Origin: Trichodelitschia bisporula
Taxonomy: Eukaryota; Ascomycota; Dothideomycetes; Phaeotrichales; Phaeotrichaceae
Direction of reading: 5' to 3'
Length of the DNA stretch: 64,000 bases
Assembly (NCBI GenBank): GCA_010356995.1
Contig: ML996701.1
Coordinates: 364,963 to 428,962 of the forward strand
How positions within the stretch are numbered: the stretch's first letter is position 1; every line of letters begins with the position of its first letter. The notes under the pieces were generated by a model. The model did no database searches, was not told the DNA's origin, and worked only from the letters and a program-made list of their open reading frames with translations. This document shows, in pieces, positions 44,237 through 54,043 of this stretch. The translations under genes were made by a program, and so were the position numbers.

Positions 44237-47200
44237 ACGGTACTTCTCCCCGAGCATCACCAAGCCTCCCTCATAATAATCTCAGAGCGCTAATGGTATC
44301 AAGCTCGACCCGCAAACGCACTTCATCGATTATCACATCTTGGGACGGACTACGACGTTGAATCATTGTGGGCGCTTGCGTTCTTTACCGCCCTAGCAAG
44401 TGCACTTTGTCTGTTGGGATTTGGATGATCTTCTCAATTTTGTTTCCCCCGGAACGAGAGGACTCAAACGATCACTTTCAGAGGTGTTTTGCGGTTCGGC
44501 AGGAGACTCCTTGGGCGGCTTTGGTGTGCATTCAGAACCCTTTCCTCTGTATTTGGAGTTTGGAATACGGTTAAAGGACTTTCGGTTTCAGTTCGTTTCC
44601 AATTCGACCCCTATTCAAGCTTTGGTCTACTTTCCCACACAAATCCAGTGATGACGTCTACCACCCCCGTCCTCCTTCAGCTTCCCCTGACATGCTTCTC
44701 CACTTCCCCGCCCCCAGTAGCTTGACTGCCTTCAGCCTCAGCATGCGGGGATGGTGGGTGGTCGCTCATTCCCCACGCTATGCTCGGCGGGGGATTGATA
44801 CCATGCTTGCATGCACTTGATGCCAGTGCTTGCGGGAAAGATCGATGCATGTTTGACTTGAGGGAAGAGACGGAATGAAGGACCTTGCCAAGTCGCTGGA
44901 GGAGCGTTGATACGTTGTAGTGTTCCTGTAGTAATATCGGACGGAGTGGTAAGTGGCAGAGTACGACAAACGGCCCTCCTGCAGAGGCAGCCGTTGCTGC
45001 ACGCCCCACATGTTGTGCTTCCGTTATTGCAGAATCCTTCGAGCTGATGCAGGGGCATAGTACGACGTGACCCATCACAGGATGCGTGAAAGGCACGACA
45101 GTCACAACGTTGACATCATGCAAGGTAGCTGACAGCCTGACGATCAATGTTAGGTAACTCGCTCAAGTAACCTTTCCACACAGGATAAGTAATCTGTAGC
45201 GAATAGTAGTGGGAGAGTGAGACAGGTCAGGGATGGAGATGAAGGCGGGGGGTATCCAGCTTCATGGTCTCAGCCTCATCAGGGGGGGGGGCGGAAAGTC
45301 GGGACTTCGAGAGGATTCGACAGGCTTGTTCCCGATGCTGGGTGAGTTCTTACCTTTACTTGAAAGCTGCTTCTGCGGTCATTACGGCTCCCTGGGACAG
45401 TGCCGCTGTGGGTCGTGCCGCTCGGGAGCGGCCGTTGGGTTCATTCAACGGTCGGAAAATCCTACTCCTATCGGGGATAAATGGATATTTCTCTACTACG
45501 GGACGGGACGATGGAGAGACCCGTTCGATCCCAACGGCGCAAGAAGATTCTCTGTGAAACCATTCTGTGGATACACACAATGTATGGCCGAGAGCTTCGC
45601 AAGCTAGAACGCGGCATAATTTAGTGGAATGCAATCAGCACCATTGTCTGGAAGCCAAGAGATTTACCTCCGTTAGAGAGTAAATCACTGCCTTTTTATC
45701 TTCCACTCCGAGGTTGAACGCGTCATTTCGGACGTCGAGATGGTCAAGGAACGCGCTCGAATATTCAAATGAGCGGCCGTCCGCCAACGGGCGTGATGCC
45801 TGGTGGGAGCCATGCGAGAATGGACGCCGCGGCAGATAGTGGGACTGGAATCAGCATCGCGAGCGATCATGGCCCTCGATGTGTGGCTTCTGCACAAATC
45901 CTCCCATTACCCCTATGCTCAACTCCGTACCAGTGAGGGAGTCCTGCTGGGTTAGCGGGCTCATAGTGCAAAATTGGTTTGAGGTCTAGGAGATGCGAGG
46001 GTGGTGTTTGACGATGTGCCGGTGACTGCCGAGTGATGGGATTATCATCCGTGGTTGCAGCAAATTTCCGCAGTGCAGTGCCATCCGCGGTCTCGTAGTG
46101 CTCGATCATGAAAGTGAGAGGCATCGTCTTCGTGCCAGTCGGACATCCCGCTGGGATCGTACGACAGTCGTGCAAAGGACTTGAAGGAATCGGGGGGGTT
46201 TGGGTTTCCACCATGGACCAATTGCCGTTCGCATCGACTCGTTCTGCGGTCAAATGTCCGCAATGTAGGGTGCTCTGCTTGCGTGCTGGGCCCCCTTTCC
46301 CAGTCTCTCCGTTTCAGCCTTGCCGCTTGATTCCTTGACCGGAAAGCATTCCCAAGGCCTTTTTCTTGAAACTGCGGCAATCGCCACACTTGGTGGCCGA
46401 CTGGTGGCTGTGGTGGCGAATTACACCACAAGAACGAGGTTCGGAATACTAGGAGTGCGGCCTCGCGGAAGTTCGACCCACTTCTTGTGGGCGCTTGAGG
46501 CCAGTATGAATGTTGCGGCCTCCGGAGTCGCCGCAGCCGCCAAGGTCTACGAGGGTTGTCGATGTGCTCTATCTAGCTGCAGAAAGATCCTACACAGGCT
46601 CGAATCTGAAATCGGTATGGAGTGCTACGGCTGCCACTCCAACGACAGCGGCTGTTCTCAAGGTCGAGAGCCAACTTCGGAGAGCCAGCCTTGAGGAGCG
46701 TTCCTGGGTTGAATGTTTGCATCTGATGTAGTGATTGGCCAATACGGTTCTATCTCATCTCAACAGAAATGCTGTTCAGTAAGTGCTGGTAAGGAGCCGA
46801 GTGTCAGCGGCGAATATCGTGCCTGCGATCCTTACTCCATGCTACCAGGCCGAGTATGGCACTGCGTGGGCGCCAGTAAGACCTCCGATGTCAGCCTAGG
46901 CATCAAGGATTTCGCGAAAGGCTCTGCGTTGTGTGAATATGGTAGGCCGCATTTCTTGCTGCGAAAATCTGAAGCGTGATTAGAGAAACGCGAATCCGTG
47001 TAACGGGTCGTTGAATCCGAGATCGTATTCCAGTATCCACAATACTGCGCCCGATCCAGCCTGAATGAAGCTCTGCATGTGGGATCATGGATAATGTGAT
47101 CAAGTTAGCACAGAAACCCCAAGGCGGACTGCTTAGGAAGCTTAAATCAGCCTTAAAGGAGGGGCTGCCAGTATACAGTAATAGCCCGACTCCGGGGCTG

Positions 47201-47923
47201 ATTCGTGTGAAGCAATGTTGAGCGAGAGACCGCGGTCTCGTTATGTTCCTGGATCGGCGACGCTGATGATCCGTACTACGGCACAAAGAGCCGCCGCACT
47301 AGTCCTGAAACGTACCTAACCCTCAATTTTAGCAATTCGTTGTCAAGCCAACGCACTCCCGCCTCGCCCACGTAATCCTTTGCCCATCCCACACTCTCAC
47401 ACCAAACTTTGTCTATCTCGTCTTTAATACAATATCCTGGAGCGGGAGTTCTCTGTCGAATTTCACATTACATGCTCCACGCTTGCCTATCACAGCACCG
47501 AGCATCGCCACCCTGCCAGAAAGCCTTCCTATGAGACCCAATTCAGCCAGCTGCGCACTTGTGCTTCACCATTCCGTAATCCTAGCCTCACTTATGCCCA
47601 TGTGAGAAAGGCAGACAAGGCGGATGCCGTGATAGAGTGCCAACGGTCATGGTGGAGCACACCGCGCATTATCTCCTTCCCCTTCTAACCACTTTTAGCA
47701 ACATACTTCTACTGGCAGGTGTCTAGTATGCATCACCTCACCGGAAATGCTCATGCAGCTCGAAGATAATTATAGCGACGGTGCTCCATGCGGGTGTCTC
47801 ATGCGGACAAAGCGTAGTCGAAGTACGATGGGAATGAAAAAGATGCTCTCGCCCCAAATTTGCAACTAACGGCGGTGAACTGCTTCCACTCTTTCGAAGC
47901 ACTTCCTCTCTCCCGAAATCCCA

Positions 47924-48209
47924 ATGAGGGCCGCCTCAAAGGCGGCTCCAGAGGCCAAGCCTCACCGATTCCCTTTAAAAAATTCGTCGGCATCCGGTAG
48001 AGTCTCCCCGCTAGGCATCAGTATATGTCACTCTGCTAACTGTAAATTTCTGTGCAGATTCTGCCTACGGCATCTGTGATGGCTGTCCGTTCAGCAATGC
48101 CACTCCCAGCCGTTCAATGACCCCCGAAAACTTTGGCCTGGCTATGGGCTCGAACCCATCGGCTTACTTTATTCTGAGTCCGAACGGGTCAGCCAGGTGT
48201 AGCAGTTAG
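47924..48209 (+). CDS. Possible small two-exon gene, unknown function
   Basis: A candidate 74-residue protein: exon 1 47924-47996 and exon 2 48058-48209, separated by a 61-nt intron with GTAGAG donor, GCTAAC branch site and TGTGCAG acceptor, an excellent fungal intron 3' end. Splicing joins RFPLKNSSAS to DSAYGICDGCPFSNA and stays open to TAG. There is a single CX2C (CDGC) and a Ser/Pro-rich tail. I do not recognise it. There is no TATA box or clear leader. Since the split was inferred from the intron signal alone, the frame may be chance. Confidence 0.3.
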
Positions 48210-49183
48210 CCTTGCTCAGTGTGCGCCTCGGTGTCTGCGCGACTACGGAGGTATGATGTATAGGCATTTTTCGGTCCTCTTGACCCAAACGATGCCGAGC
48301 ATCCTTCTCCCAGACCAGTCTGTCCGCCCGACAAAATTACCCGCCTTCCATTCCCTTTGGTACCAGAGCAATCGTAAGATTTCAAAGAAGCTTTGTCTCT
48401 CCTTGTTCTGTTTGGATTTCTCTTGTTCATTTCGTAAATTGTACTTGTACTCCGGTCCATATGTGTGGACGCTCATGCGTGAAGCATGTCATCACTTCAG
48501 GAAGAGGAAGAGAATGACCCATTATATTGTCACATGCGTTGAGGCTGATATCACGACCTCTATCTTTAAGGCTTCTTCTCTTAAATCTTTCTTGACATAA
48601 CATATCGATATTTCTGACATTGTTTTACTAACCCTCTTATATTTCAGCATTCCGGGCTAACCCCCTAACCCCCTATCCCCCAGTTGCCCGGCCTCCCTCG
48701 TCCGTATAATGGTTCAACAAAATACGGAGGGGAAATAGCATCCATCGCATGCATGATTTCGGCCACAGAAATTCCTGATGAGCAATCGAAGTCGCTGACT
48801 TGTTGCTCCGGGAGAAAGCTTGGAAAGGTGTCCGGCCCCTGGAAGTGAGCCCGGGCAGAATTGACGGTCTCTCGGCCTCCACTAATCGCATGTCTGATCA
48901 CCGCCCCACTGGACCATTTTTTGGCAATAGGACGCCGGCATGCTGCGGACGCCTTCCCAACAAGACGTCAGGACCATTTACAGTCTCGGGAGGCCGGCTA
49001 AAAGGGGGCCTGTATTCAACCGCCCGGTTTGATTCGGTCTGCCTCTTGGTGGCAGTGCAAGAAAGCCTAGTAACAGCCTCAATGACTGGAAATGCTATAG
49101 AAGCCGCCGGTCTCTGGTACGGATTGAATAAAAGGAGAGGTCTCCCAAAAATGGCCCTCATAATCAGTCAATCGATACTGCAG

Positions 49184-49189
49184 TATAAA
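49184..49189 (+). promoter_or_regulatory. TATA box of the second Cys-rich gene
   Basis: TATAAA in GCAGTATAAAGACC is 97 bases before the ATG at 49281. It is followed by a long CA/CT-rich leader (CTCTTCACTTCTATCAACCG and CATCATACCTCCCCTCC), so the promoter reading is strong. Confidence 0.7.
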
Positions 49190-49280
49190 GACCGCACCAG
49201 CTCTTCACTTCTATCAACCGATACCCCAATATCACGACCGCATCATCTCTTCATCTTCATCATACCTCCCCTCCATCAAT

Positions 49281-49772
49281 ATGCCGAACGCTTATTATTG
49301 TTGTGGATGTCGCACCGGGCCCTACCACATCGCCTACTACTCCCGCTGTCTGGGCTGTGAACAAGCACCTTGCGAGTACTGCACTTGGGTAACCATTCCG
49401 GACAAAACCCAGTATGGAAAGTCACCAGAGAGCGTTATCGTGTCTTCGCCGTTGTCACTCTACATGGCCTCGACGACTTCAACACTTCCAGATTCTTTGA
49501 CGAGCTACGGCACGATCCCGAACACAGGCTCCCAGGGCGGACGGTATGGGTCATTCAGCCCCTCGGCCGGTAACCCATCTACCAAACATACCCCTCCTGA
49601 GGACTCTCCGGACGATCTTCTCGGTGGGCCGAGTCTCATACAGCAGCGATCCGATGTGTGGTATTGTTGCGACTGCGGCGACGGACCGGTATCAGTGGCG
49701 CTACACGCGGCGTGTGTCGGATGTGATCACCACAGGTGCATGGGATGTAAGTCCGAGAATCGGGCAAAGTAG
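49281..49772 (+). CDS. Protein with two CX2C-type zinc fingers (B)
   Basis: A 163-residue intronless protein with two matching Cys modules. The first, at about residues 5-34, is YYCCGCRTGPYHIAYYSR then CLGCEQAPCEYC. The second, at about 128-157, is WYCCDCGDGPVSVALHAA then CVGCDHHRCMGC. Both read CX2C-X12-CX2C-X4-CX2C with conserved Gly-Pro, so each likely binds zinc. The linker of about 95 residues is Ser/Thr/Pro-rich and probably disordered. Small proteins of this style, with W-x-C-C-x-C-x3-G-P and C-x2-C-x-H, are common in Pezizomycotina without a known role. A TATA box and leader support expression. A GTAAGT near the stop is a possible donor but leads to a stop if used. It is likely a paralogue of the gene at 44030, 5 kb away. 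Confidence 0.8.
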   Translation: MPNAYYCCGCRTGPYHIAYYSRCLGCEQAPCEYCTWVTIPDKTQYGKSPESVIVSSPLSLYMASTTSTLPDSLTSYGTIPNTGSQGGRYGSFSPSAGNPSTKHTPPEDSPDDLLGGPSLIQQRSDVWYCCDCGDGPVSVALHAACVGCDHHRCMGCKSENRAK

Positions 49773-50049
49773 GAGAGACGCACGGCGGAGTCAGTTAAGT
49801 AACAGCTCCTGCGAGCATGCACGAGACTAACAGAAGAACTAGACTTAGACGCGATCGGCCTCGGCTTACCGATATCCTCGACGAACGACTCGACTGCGAC
49901 GCTCTGGCCTTAGTTCATACCTCCTGCATGTCCTGGAACGCTCAAATAAACCCCGACCAGACTACTGGCTGGCCTAGCAGTCCCCCTGATTTTCGTTTAC
50001 ACGTGATATCACCCCAAACGTCGCGCACAATCCCCATCATCTGAGGTAT

Positions 50050-50260
50050 CGCCACTCCGGACATAATCCAAGGGCAGCCTGAAGAGATTGTGGCCAACCT
50101 TGTCCACAAGTTTGTGGAGGGGGACGGCCACGAGTTCTTCGGGTAGGTCCCTGGCCCTGTGAATGTATGAACGAACACGATGTCGGCTCCTTTGGACGCC
50201 GGGTGGCTTCGTTCCAAGGCATAGAGAAAAGTGGACGCTTCGTGTTGGAAATTGGCTTGC
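50050..50260 (-). pseudogene. Possible remnant of an alpha/beta-hydrolase N-terminus
   Basis: On the minus strand, FLYALERSHPASKGADIVFV followed by HTFTGPG resembles the first strand and oxyanion loop of the SERAC1-like or NACHT-linked alpha/beta hydrolases of fungi, where VLYEP-x-ADIVFVHGLxGHP is usual. The following sequence does not continue as the expected W-x-WPRDLLP and YGYDA segments, although a neighbouring frame reads LPEELVAVPLHKLVDKVGH. If real, it is a truncated or decayed gene piece; chance similarity over about 20 residues cannot be excluded. Confidence 0.3.
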
Positions 50261-50330
50261 TGTCTCTCTGGCAGGGCTCGGGCCTTTGAATTGCTGTCAT
50301 TTTTGTGAGGTTGATGAATACGGCTTGCTG

Positions 50331-50503
50331 CACTATTCCCGTTTAGAGTTCCTCGTCTCATTTCCTCCAGCATGTATTCAGCATTCGTTCAGCGTTCTCA
50401 CTCTGTATATCTTTATTCCCGCTTAGAGTTCCTCGTTTCATTTCCTCCAGTATGTACTCAGCATTCGTTCAGCGTTCTCGCTCTGTATTTCTTTATTCCC
50501 TTA
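50331..50503 (+). repeat. 80-bp tandem duplication, about 2.1 copies
   Basis: The segment starting ATTCCCGTTTAGAGTTCCTCG recurs 80 bp later as ATTCCCGCTTAGAGTTCCTCG. Both copies contain CATTTCCTCCAG, GCATTCGTTCAGCGTTCTC and CTCTGTAT, with a handful of substitutions. The array ends in a partial third start (CTTTATTCCCTTA). It is not part of any gene called here. Confidence 0.88.
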
Positions 50504-51379
50504 CATCCCCTGTTTCATTCCTTCCTAGATGCGCAAAATCAATAGATCGTGTCCCCCTTGTCTTTCTCTCTTTGTTTTCATACCCAAAATTCACTGTCCA
50601 ATGGTTGAGAAGTGGCGAGACAGCAAAGGCAGCAAGTTGTCCAAGAATCAAAAAGACCTAGGAACCCATTTAGCAGTGTGCTCAGTGCCGCTTGTTCAAA
50701 CCATACAGTCTAGCTAGCATATGGACTCTCCTCAAGATAATATCACGCTCCTTCTTCTTCCGAGTTTCCTCACTAATGGCGTGCAACATCCACCAATCAC
50801 CCCATCCCACTGAACCCCTCAACCACTCTCTATTCACTCTCTAGTGTGTCAATCCAAAGGCGCGCAACGCCAACCAATCATCCCCACCCAAACAACTCTT
50901 CTTCCACACTCCCTTCTCTTCCAGCTATCCCAACCCAAGCCCTGCATCATCATCAACCAATAAATCCTCCTCCCCCTTCAGCCTTGCCCTCCCGACCACC
51001 CACAACCCGCACACCTCCATGTCGTCCGACAGGCAACCCATCATCCCAGAACCCCGCCCCAAGCCTTGACGTTGAAATAATCTTCTCTCGCCACCCGCCC
51101 CTCGGCCTTGGGAGCTGCAGGTGTGGGGATGGTGGGGATTCGTATCGGCCGTATCGGCCGCGGGGTGGCGGCTTGGCTGCCGGCCTGGAGCGTGGGGATA
51201 TCTCGTTTCATGGGCAAGGGGGTGGCGTGGCGTTTTGGCCCTCAGGCATGAGGAAGGAGCCCCCAGGCATGAAGAAAGAGCGCTCTCGTGGTTCGTTGAT
51301 GCCTTGATGCGGGCCTTGCTCATCGGGCCCCTTCGGCCCCCTGTACCTTCCCTCTGTCGATGCTGATAAGGAAGGTTCC

Positions 51380-51800
51380 TATCGTGGATATCATGATACA
51401 TGCCTTGCGCATCATGCTCAAGTTCTCAAAGACAGACGATTTTCGTCCCGTGAGTAGCGTGAGATAGGTCGTACTCATCAGGCTGCTCTTACCCGCCCCC
51501 ACCCCCGCGTCCCTCCCCCGTTCCTTGATAGCACGTTGCCTGGTTACTCCAGCGCTGCACAAATCCGTTCCCGATACAATCGTGATTGGTCGATCGTTGC
51601 TTGATATCGTGATACATGCTTTGCCATCAGGTCAGTCCGGTCTCTGAACCTCCCCTCCAGATTTCATGGATAAGGATTCTTCCCGTATCATAAATATCAT
51701 GCTACAGCCTCATCATATTCCCCAAGTCATCATAGACTAAGAAAAAAATCTCATATCATGAATATCACGCTACCCAGTTACTCCAGCCCTGTACAAAAAC
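51380..51800 (+). repeat. Diverged short repeats, ATATCATGATACATGC type
   Basis: Related segments occur at about 51388 (GATATCATGATACATGCCTT), 51604 (GATATCGTGATACATGCTTT), 51693 (AAATATCATGCTACAGCC) and 51757 (GAATATCACGCTACCC). A second motif, GTTACTCCAGCGCTGCACAAA at about 51541, recurs as GTTACTCCAGCCCTGTACAAA at about 51778. The order and spacing suggest old local duplications just beyond the dioxygenase 3' end. Confidence 0.6.
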
Positions 51801-51841
51801 CACCCTATGAAAAGACCGCTCTCTCCTCCACCCGCACCGCT

Positions 51842-52988
51842 CTAGATCTTACTCACCGCACTCCCACTATCACCCGGCGTGCCCTGCGGCGCCAGCACGG
51901 CGTCAAACTTGAGCTCCCGGGTGGCCTTGGGGTCGCCCTCGAGCGGGACAAAGTCGACGACCAGGTCGTTCTTGACCGCGAAGACAGTGTCGGTGGTGAG
52001 CCAGGGGTCGTCAGAGGGGAAGATCTGCGTGACGACCTGCTTGTAGCCCGGCGCCGAGATCATGAGATGGATGTGAGCGGGGCGCATGGGGTGGCGGCCG
52101 AGGAGGTTGAGGAGAGCGAAGGAGGGGCCTGCAAGTATCAGCAAGCTTGAACCTCTGGGGGAGGAGGAGAAGGGAACACTCACCATCCGTAGGCAGCGAA
52201 TACGCCGTCGGCCGCAGACAGTAAAACCAATACTCGCCCTTCTCATTGCAGCGAAACTTGCCGCGCAAATTATTCGGCACCTGCTTCTCCGGATCCTGGA
52301 AGTCGTACTTGCCGTTGCTGCTCGCCTGCCAGATGTCGAACACGGCGCCGGGGATGCCCTTCCCCGTGTTCAGGTCGATGACCCGACCGTGCATCTTGGT
52401 CACCAGCCCCTCGTGCGGCGACTCGATGATGCTGGCGCCATTGTCGCGAAACGGCGCGTTGGGGCTCCAGAAGGGGCCCAGGATGGAGGAGGAAGTGGGG
52501 GCGGCGCCGGATTCCGAGGCGTGCTTGTGGGCGATTTCGTCGACGAGGCTGTGGCGGGGCAGGTGATGTCAGTGGCTGTTCGGAGACTTTATTTTTTTCT
52601 GCACCCCGCAATGGCGATGCGCCCCGCGATCGCAATGCGGGGTACATCGCTACATGGCTAACGGAAGGAAGGAAGGAAGGAAGGAAGGAAGGAAGGAAGG
52701 CTCAACTCACCTCTCGAGACCTGTGATGTCGCTGATGCGGTGCATCTCGTGGCGCTTCTTGTCGCTGGTGTAGTACATATGCCCAACTTCGTCGAGGAAC
52801 TCCATGCCCGCCTTCCACTCGTCGATGGTCAGCTCGACTTCGCGCGCGAAGTCGTGCAGGTGCTTGAAGAGAGCTGTGAAGACGACGCGGTTGCGCGGCG
52901 TCACGTCGGGGCCCATTGCGTCGATGACGTTTTGTGTGAAGGTGGGGTCGAAGCGCGAGGCGCCGCTCTGTTGTTGGGAGGATGCCAT
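51842..52988 (-). CDS. Intradiol ring-cleavage dioxygenase (catechol/hydroxyquinol type)
   Basis: A non-haem Fe(III) enzyme that opens the ring of catechol, hydroxyquinol or a related diol to give a muconate. Three exons, 52988-52711, 52548-52184 and 52128-51842, give 309 residues. The N-terminal helical domain ([36 protein letters not shown]) is the Dioxygenase_N fold of catechol-type enzymes. The catalytic domain has [37 protein letters not shown], then [19 protein letters not shown] with the Tyr ligands (about 199-210), and [17 protein letters not shown] with the His ligands (about 232-236). Intron 1 carries a (TTCC)n microsatellite. The last codons contain GTGAGTAAG, so an alternative 3' exon is possible. 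It diverges from a carboxymuconate cyclase gene, which supports aromatic catabolism. Exact substrate is open. Confidence 0.92.
52663..52700. repeat. (GGAA)n microsatellite inside the dioxygenase intron
   Basis: A 38-bp pure GGAA run on the plus strand (TTCC in the transcript), about 9.5 units, lies inside the first intron just after the donor. Next to it, at about 52605-52643, an imperfect inverted repeat (CCCCGCAATGGCGATGCG and CGATCGCAATGCGGGG) could fold into a hairpin. Confidence 0.9.
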
Positions 52989-54043
52989 TGCTGTGGTTTA
53001 ATGTGCTATCGAATACACTGAATGAAGATGAAGCTGAGATACAGCGCTGTATAATACACCGAATGAAGAAGATGAAGCAGGAGGAGTGGTGTTGACGAAG
53101 TTGATATCGGGATGAGAAAAAAGATGGGCCGAGATGCGGGGTTCGTCTTAAGGATAACAACGGTAAGCGGCAACAGCGGAATTGGGCCGGTAAGTTTATT
53201 TATGTTGCTGGGGATGACTAGCAATAAATTCACGATTAGATATCCGGAGGGTTCGGGCCTACCTCGCTCGTTCGTTTGCACCGGCAGTGTCTTCGGCTGC
53301 GGGGTTGGGACGGCATGACGCGCGGTACTGGGGTGGGGGCACGGCAAGCGGGAGCGGAAGATGAGTGCGGGGCAGAGATTTGGGGGAAGGGAGGGGCAGC
53401 ATCCACCAAACTGAGTTCCAATTGGTATACTGTGGTACACGTAGAAGAAGACTACAGCTACTTGTTCTAGACACGACCACAGCTCAAAGAACAATGTACA
53501 AACTGCTTCCTCCACAAACAGTGCAGATCAGCGAGGATTCTATAAACCTGGTCGCTATGAGAAGAATCTCTCACTCAAACAGGCCTTCCTCTCCCGTAAC
53601 CCGCTCTCGTTCTCGCACGCGAGATTGCCCGATTGAGCCAGGATGTCTCGTTGCAGTAATGAAGCCTCAAGCTCGTCTTCGCAGGGAGTGAGCGTGCAAA
53701 GCTCATCGTGGGGCTCGTCTTCGCTCTCACCAACCACCGAGCCAACTCCCGATCCCCCACACCGACACCTCCCCGCCATCTGCCCCACTGCAGCCCTGCG
53801 CCGGGTCACTCCCCGCGACAAGTGCCGGATGCGCCATCGGTCCCGGGGGAAGGGTTTACTGTACTGTAGTAGCTCGCGGAAAGATAGCGCGGGGCGACAG
53901 CTCCTTTCGTGAAGTTTGACAAACAATCTGAAAGCATCATCACTGCTTTGCTTCGTACCAATTGCGCATTTTCCAGTGGTGCCATCTGCCTCAATTGTCT
54001 TACGATCTCACAAAGCAACACTTACCCGCTGAGTCTGATCCCA
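52989..54043. promoter_or_regulatory. Divergent promoter of the aromatic-catabolism pair
   Basis: A 1,055-bp interval between the ATGs of the dioxygenase and the muconate cyclase. Frames in it show no protein character. The head-to-head layout suggests shared control, perhaps by an aromatic-inducible zinc-cluster factor, but no binding site could be assigned by eye. Confidence 0.5.

Larger units (their letters stand above)
44237..49280. other. Accessory island between the two Cys-rich genes
   Basis: A 5-kb stretch without firm genes. Frames at 45233-45607 (+), 45867-46431 (-) and 46510-46731 (+) have patches that read like protein but no named domain, and could be decayed small genes. A candidate two-exon gene at 47924-48209 is listed separately. 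Much of the remainder shows no feature. Confidence 0.4.
49773..51841. other. Repeat-bearing region upstream of the dioxygenase 3' end
   Basis: A 2.1-kb stretch holding a possible alpha/beta-hydrolase remnant, an 80-bp tandem duplication and diverged ATATCATGATACATGC-type repeats, each listed separately. A CCAATCA-rich patch lies at about 50790-50880. The 153-codon plus-strand frame at 50846 is Pro/Gly-rich without conserved features and is not called. Confidence 0.45.

Noticed and set aside
45867-46431. Two overlapping minus-strand frames with protein-like patches (for example HCGHLTAERVDANGNWSMVE)
   Set aside because: No start context, no intron that joins them convincingly, and no recognised domain. 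Left as part of the accessory island description.
48137-48197. tRNA-like fold on the minus strand (7-bp CCTGGCT/AGCCAGG stem, T-arm-like GGTTCGAGCCC, box-A-like TGGCTGACCCG)
   Set aside because: The molecule would be about 61 nt, has no proper D arm and no T33-containing anticodon loop. The segment also falls in the open exon of the candidate gene at 47924-48209, so chance inverted repeats are more likely.
50846-51307. 153-codon plus-strand frame rich in Pro, Gly and Arg
   Set aside because: Composition follows local CA and GGG tracts, both strands are open, and there is no conserved feature.
41226-51841. Search for transposon or retroelement remnants in the gene-poor island
   Set aside because: No reverse-transcriptase, integrase or transposase motif, no long terminal repeats and no clear terminal inverted repeats were seen by eye.
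53006-53515. 169-codon minus-strand frame upstream of the dioxygenase
   Set aside because: It lies in the divergent promoter, is mostly Leu/Ile/Pro from low-complexity DNA, and lacks any family block.
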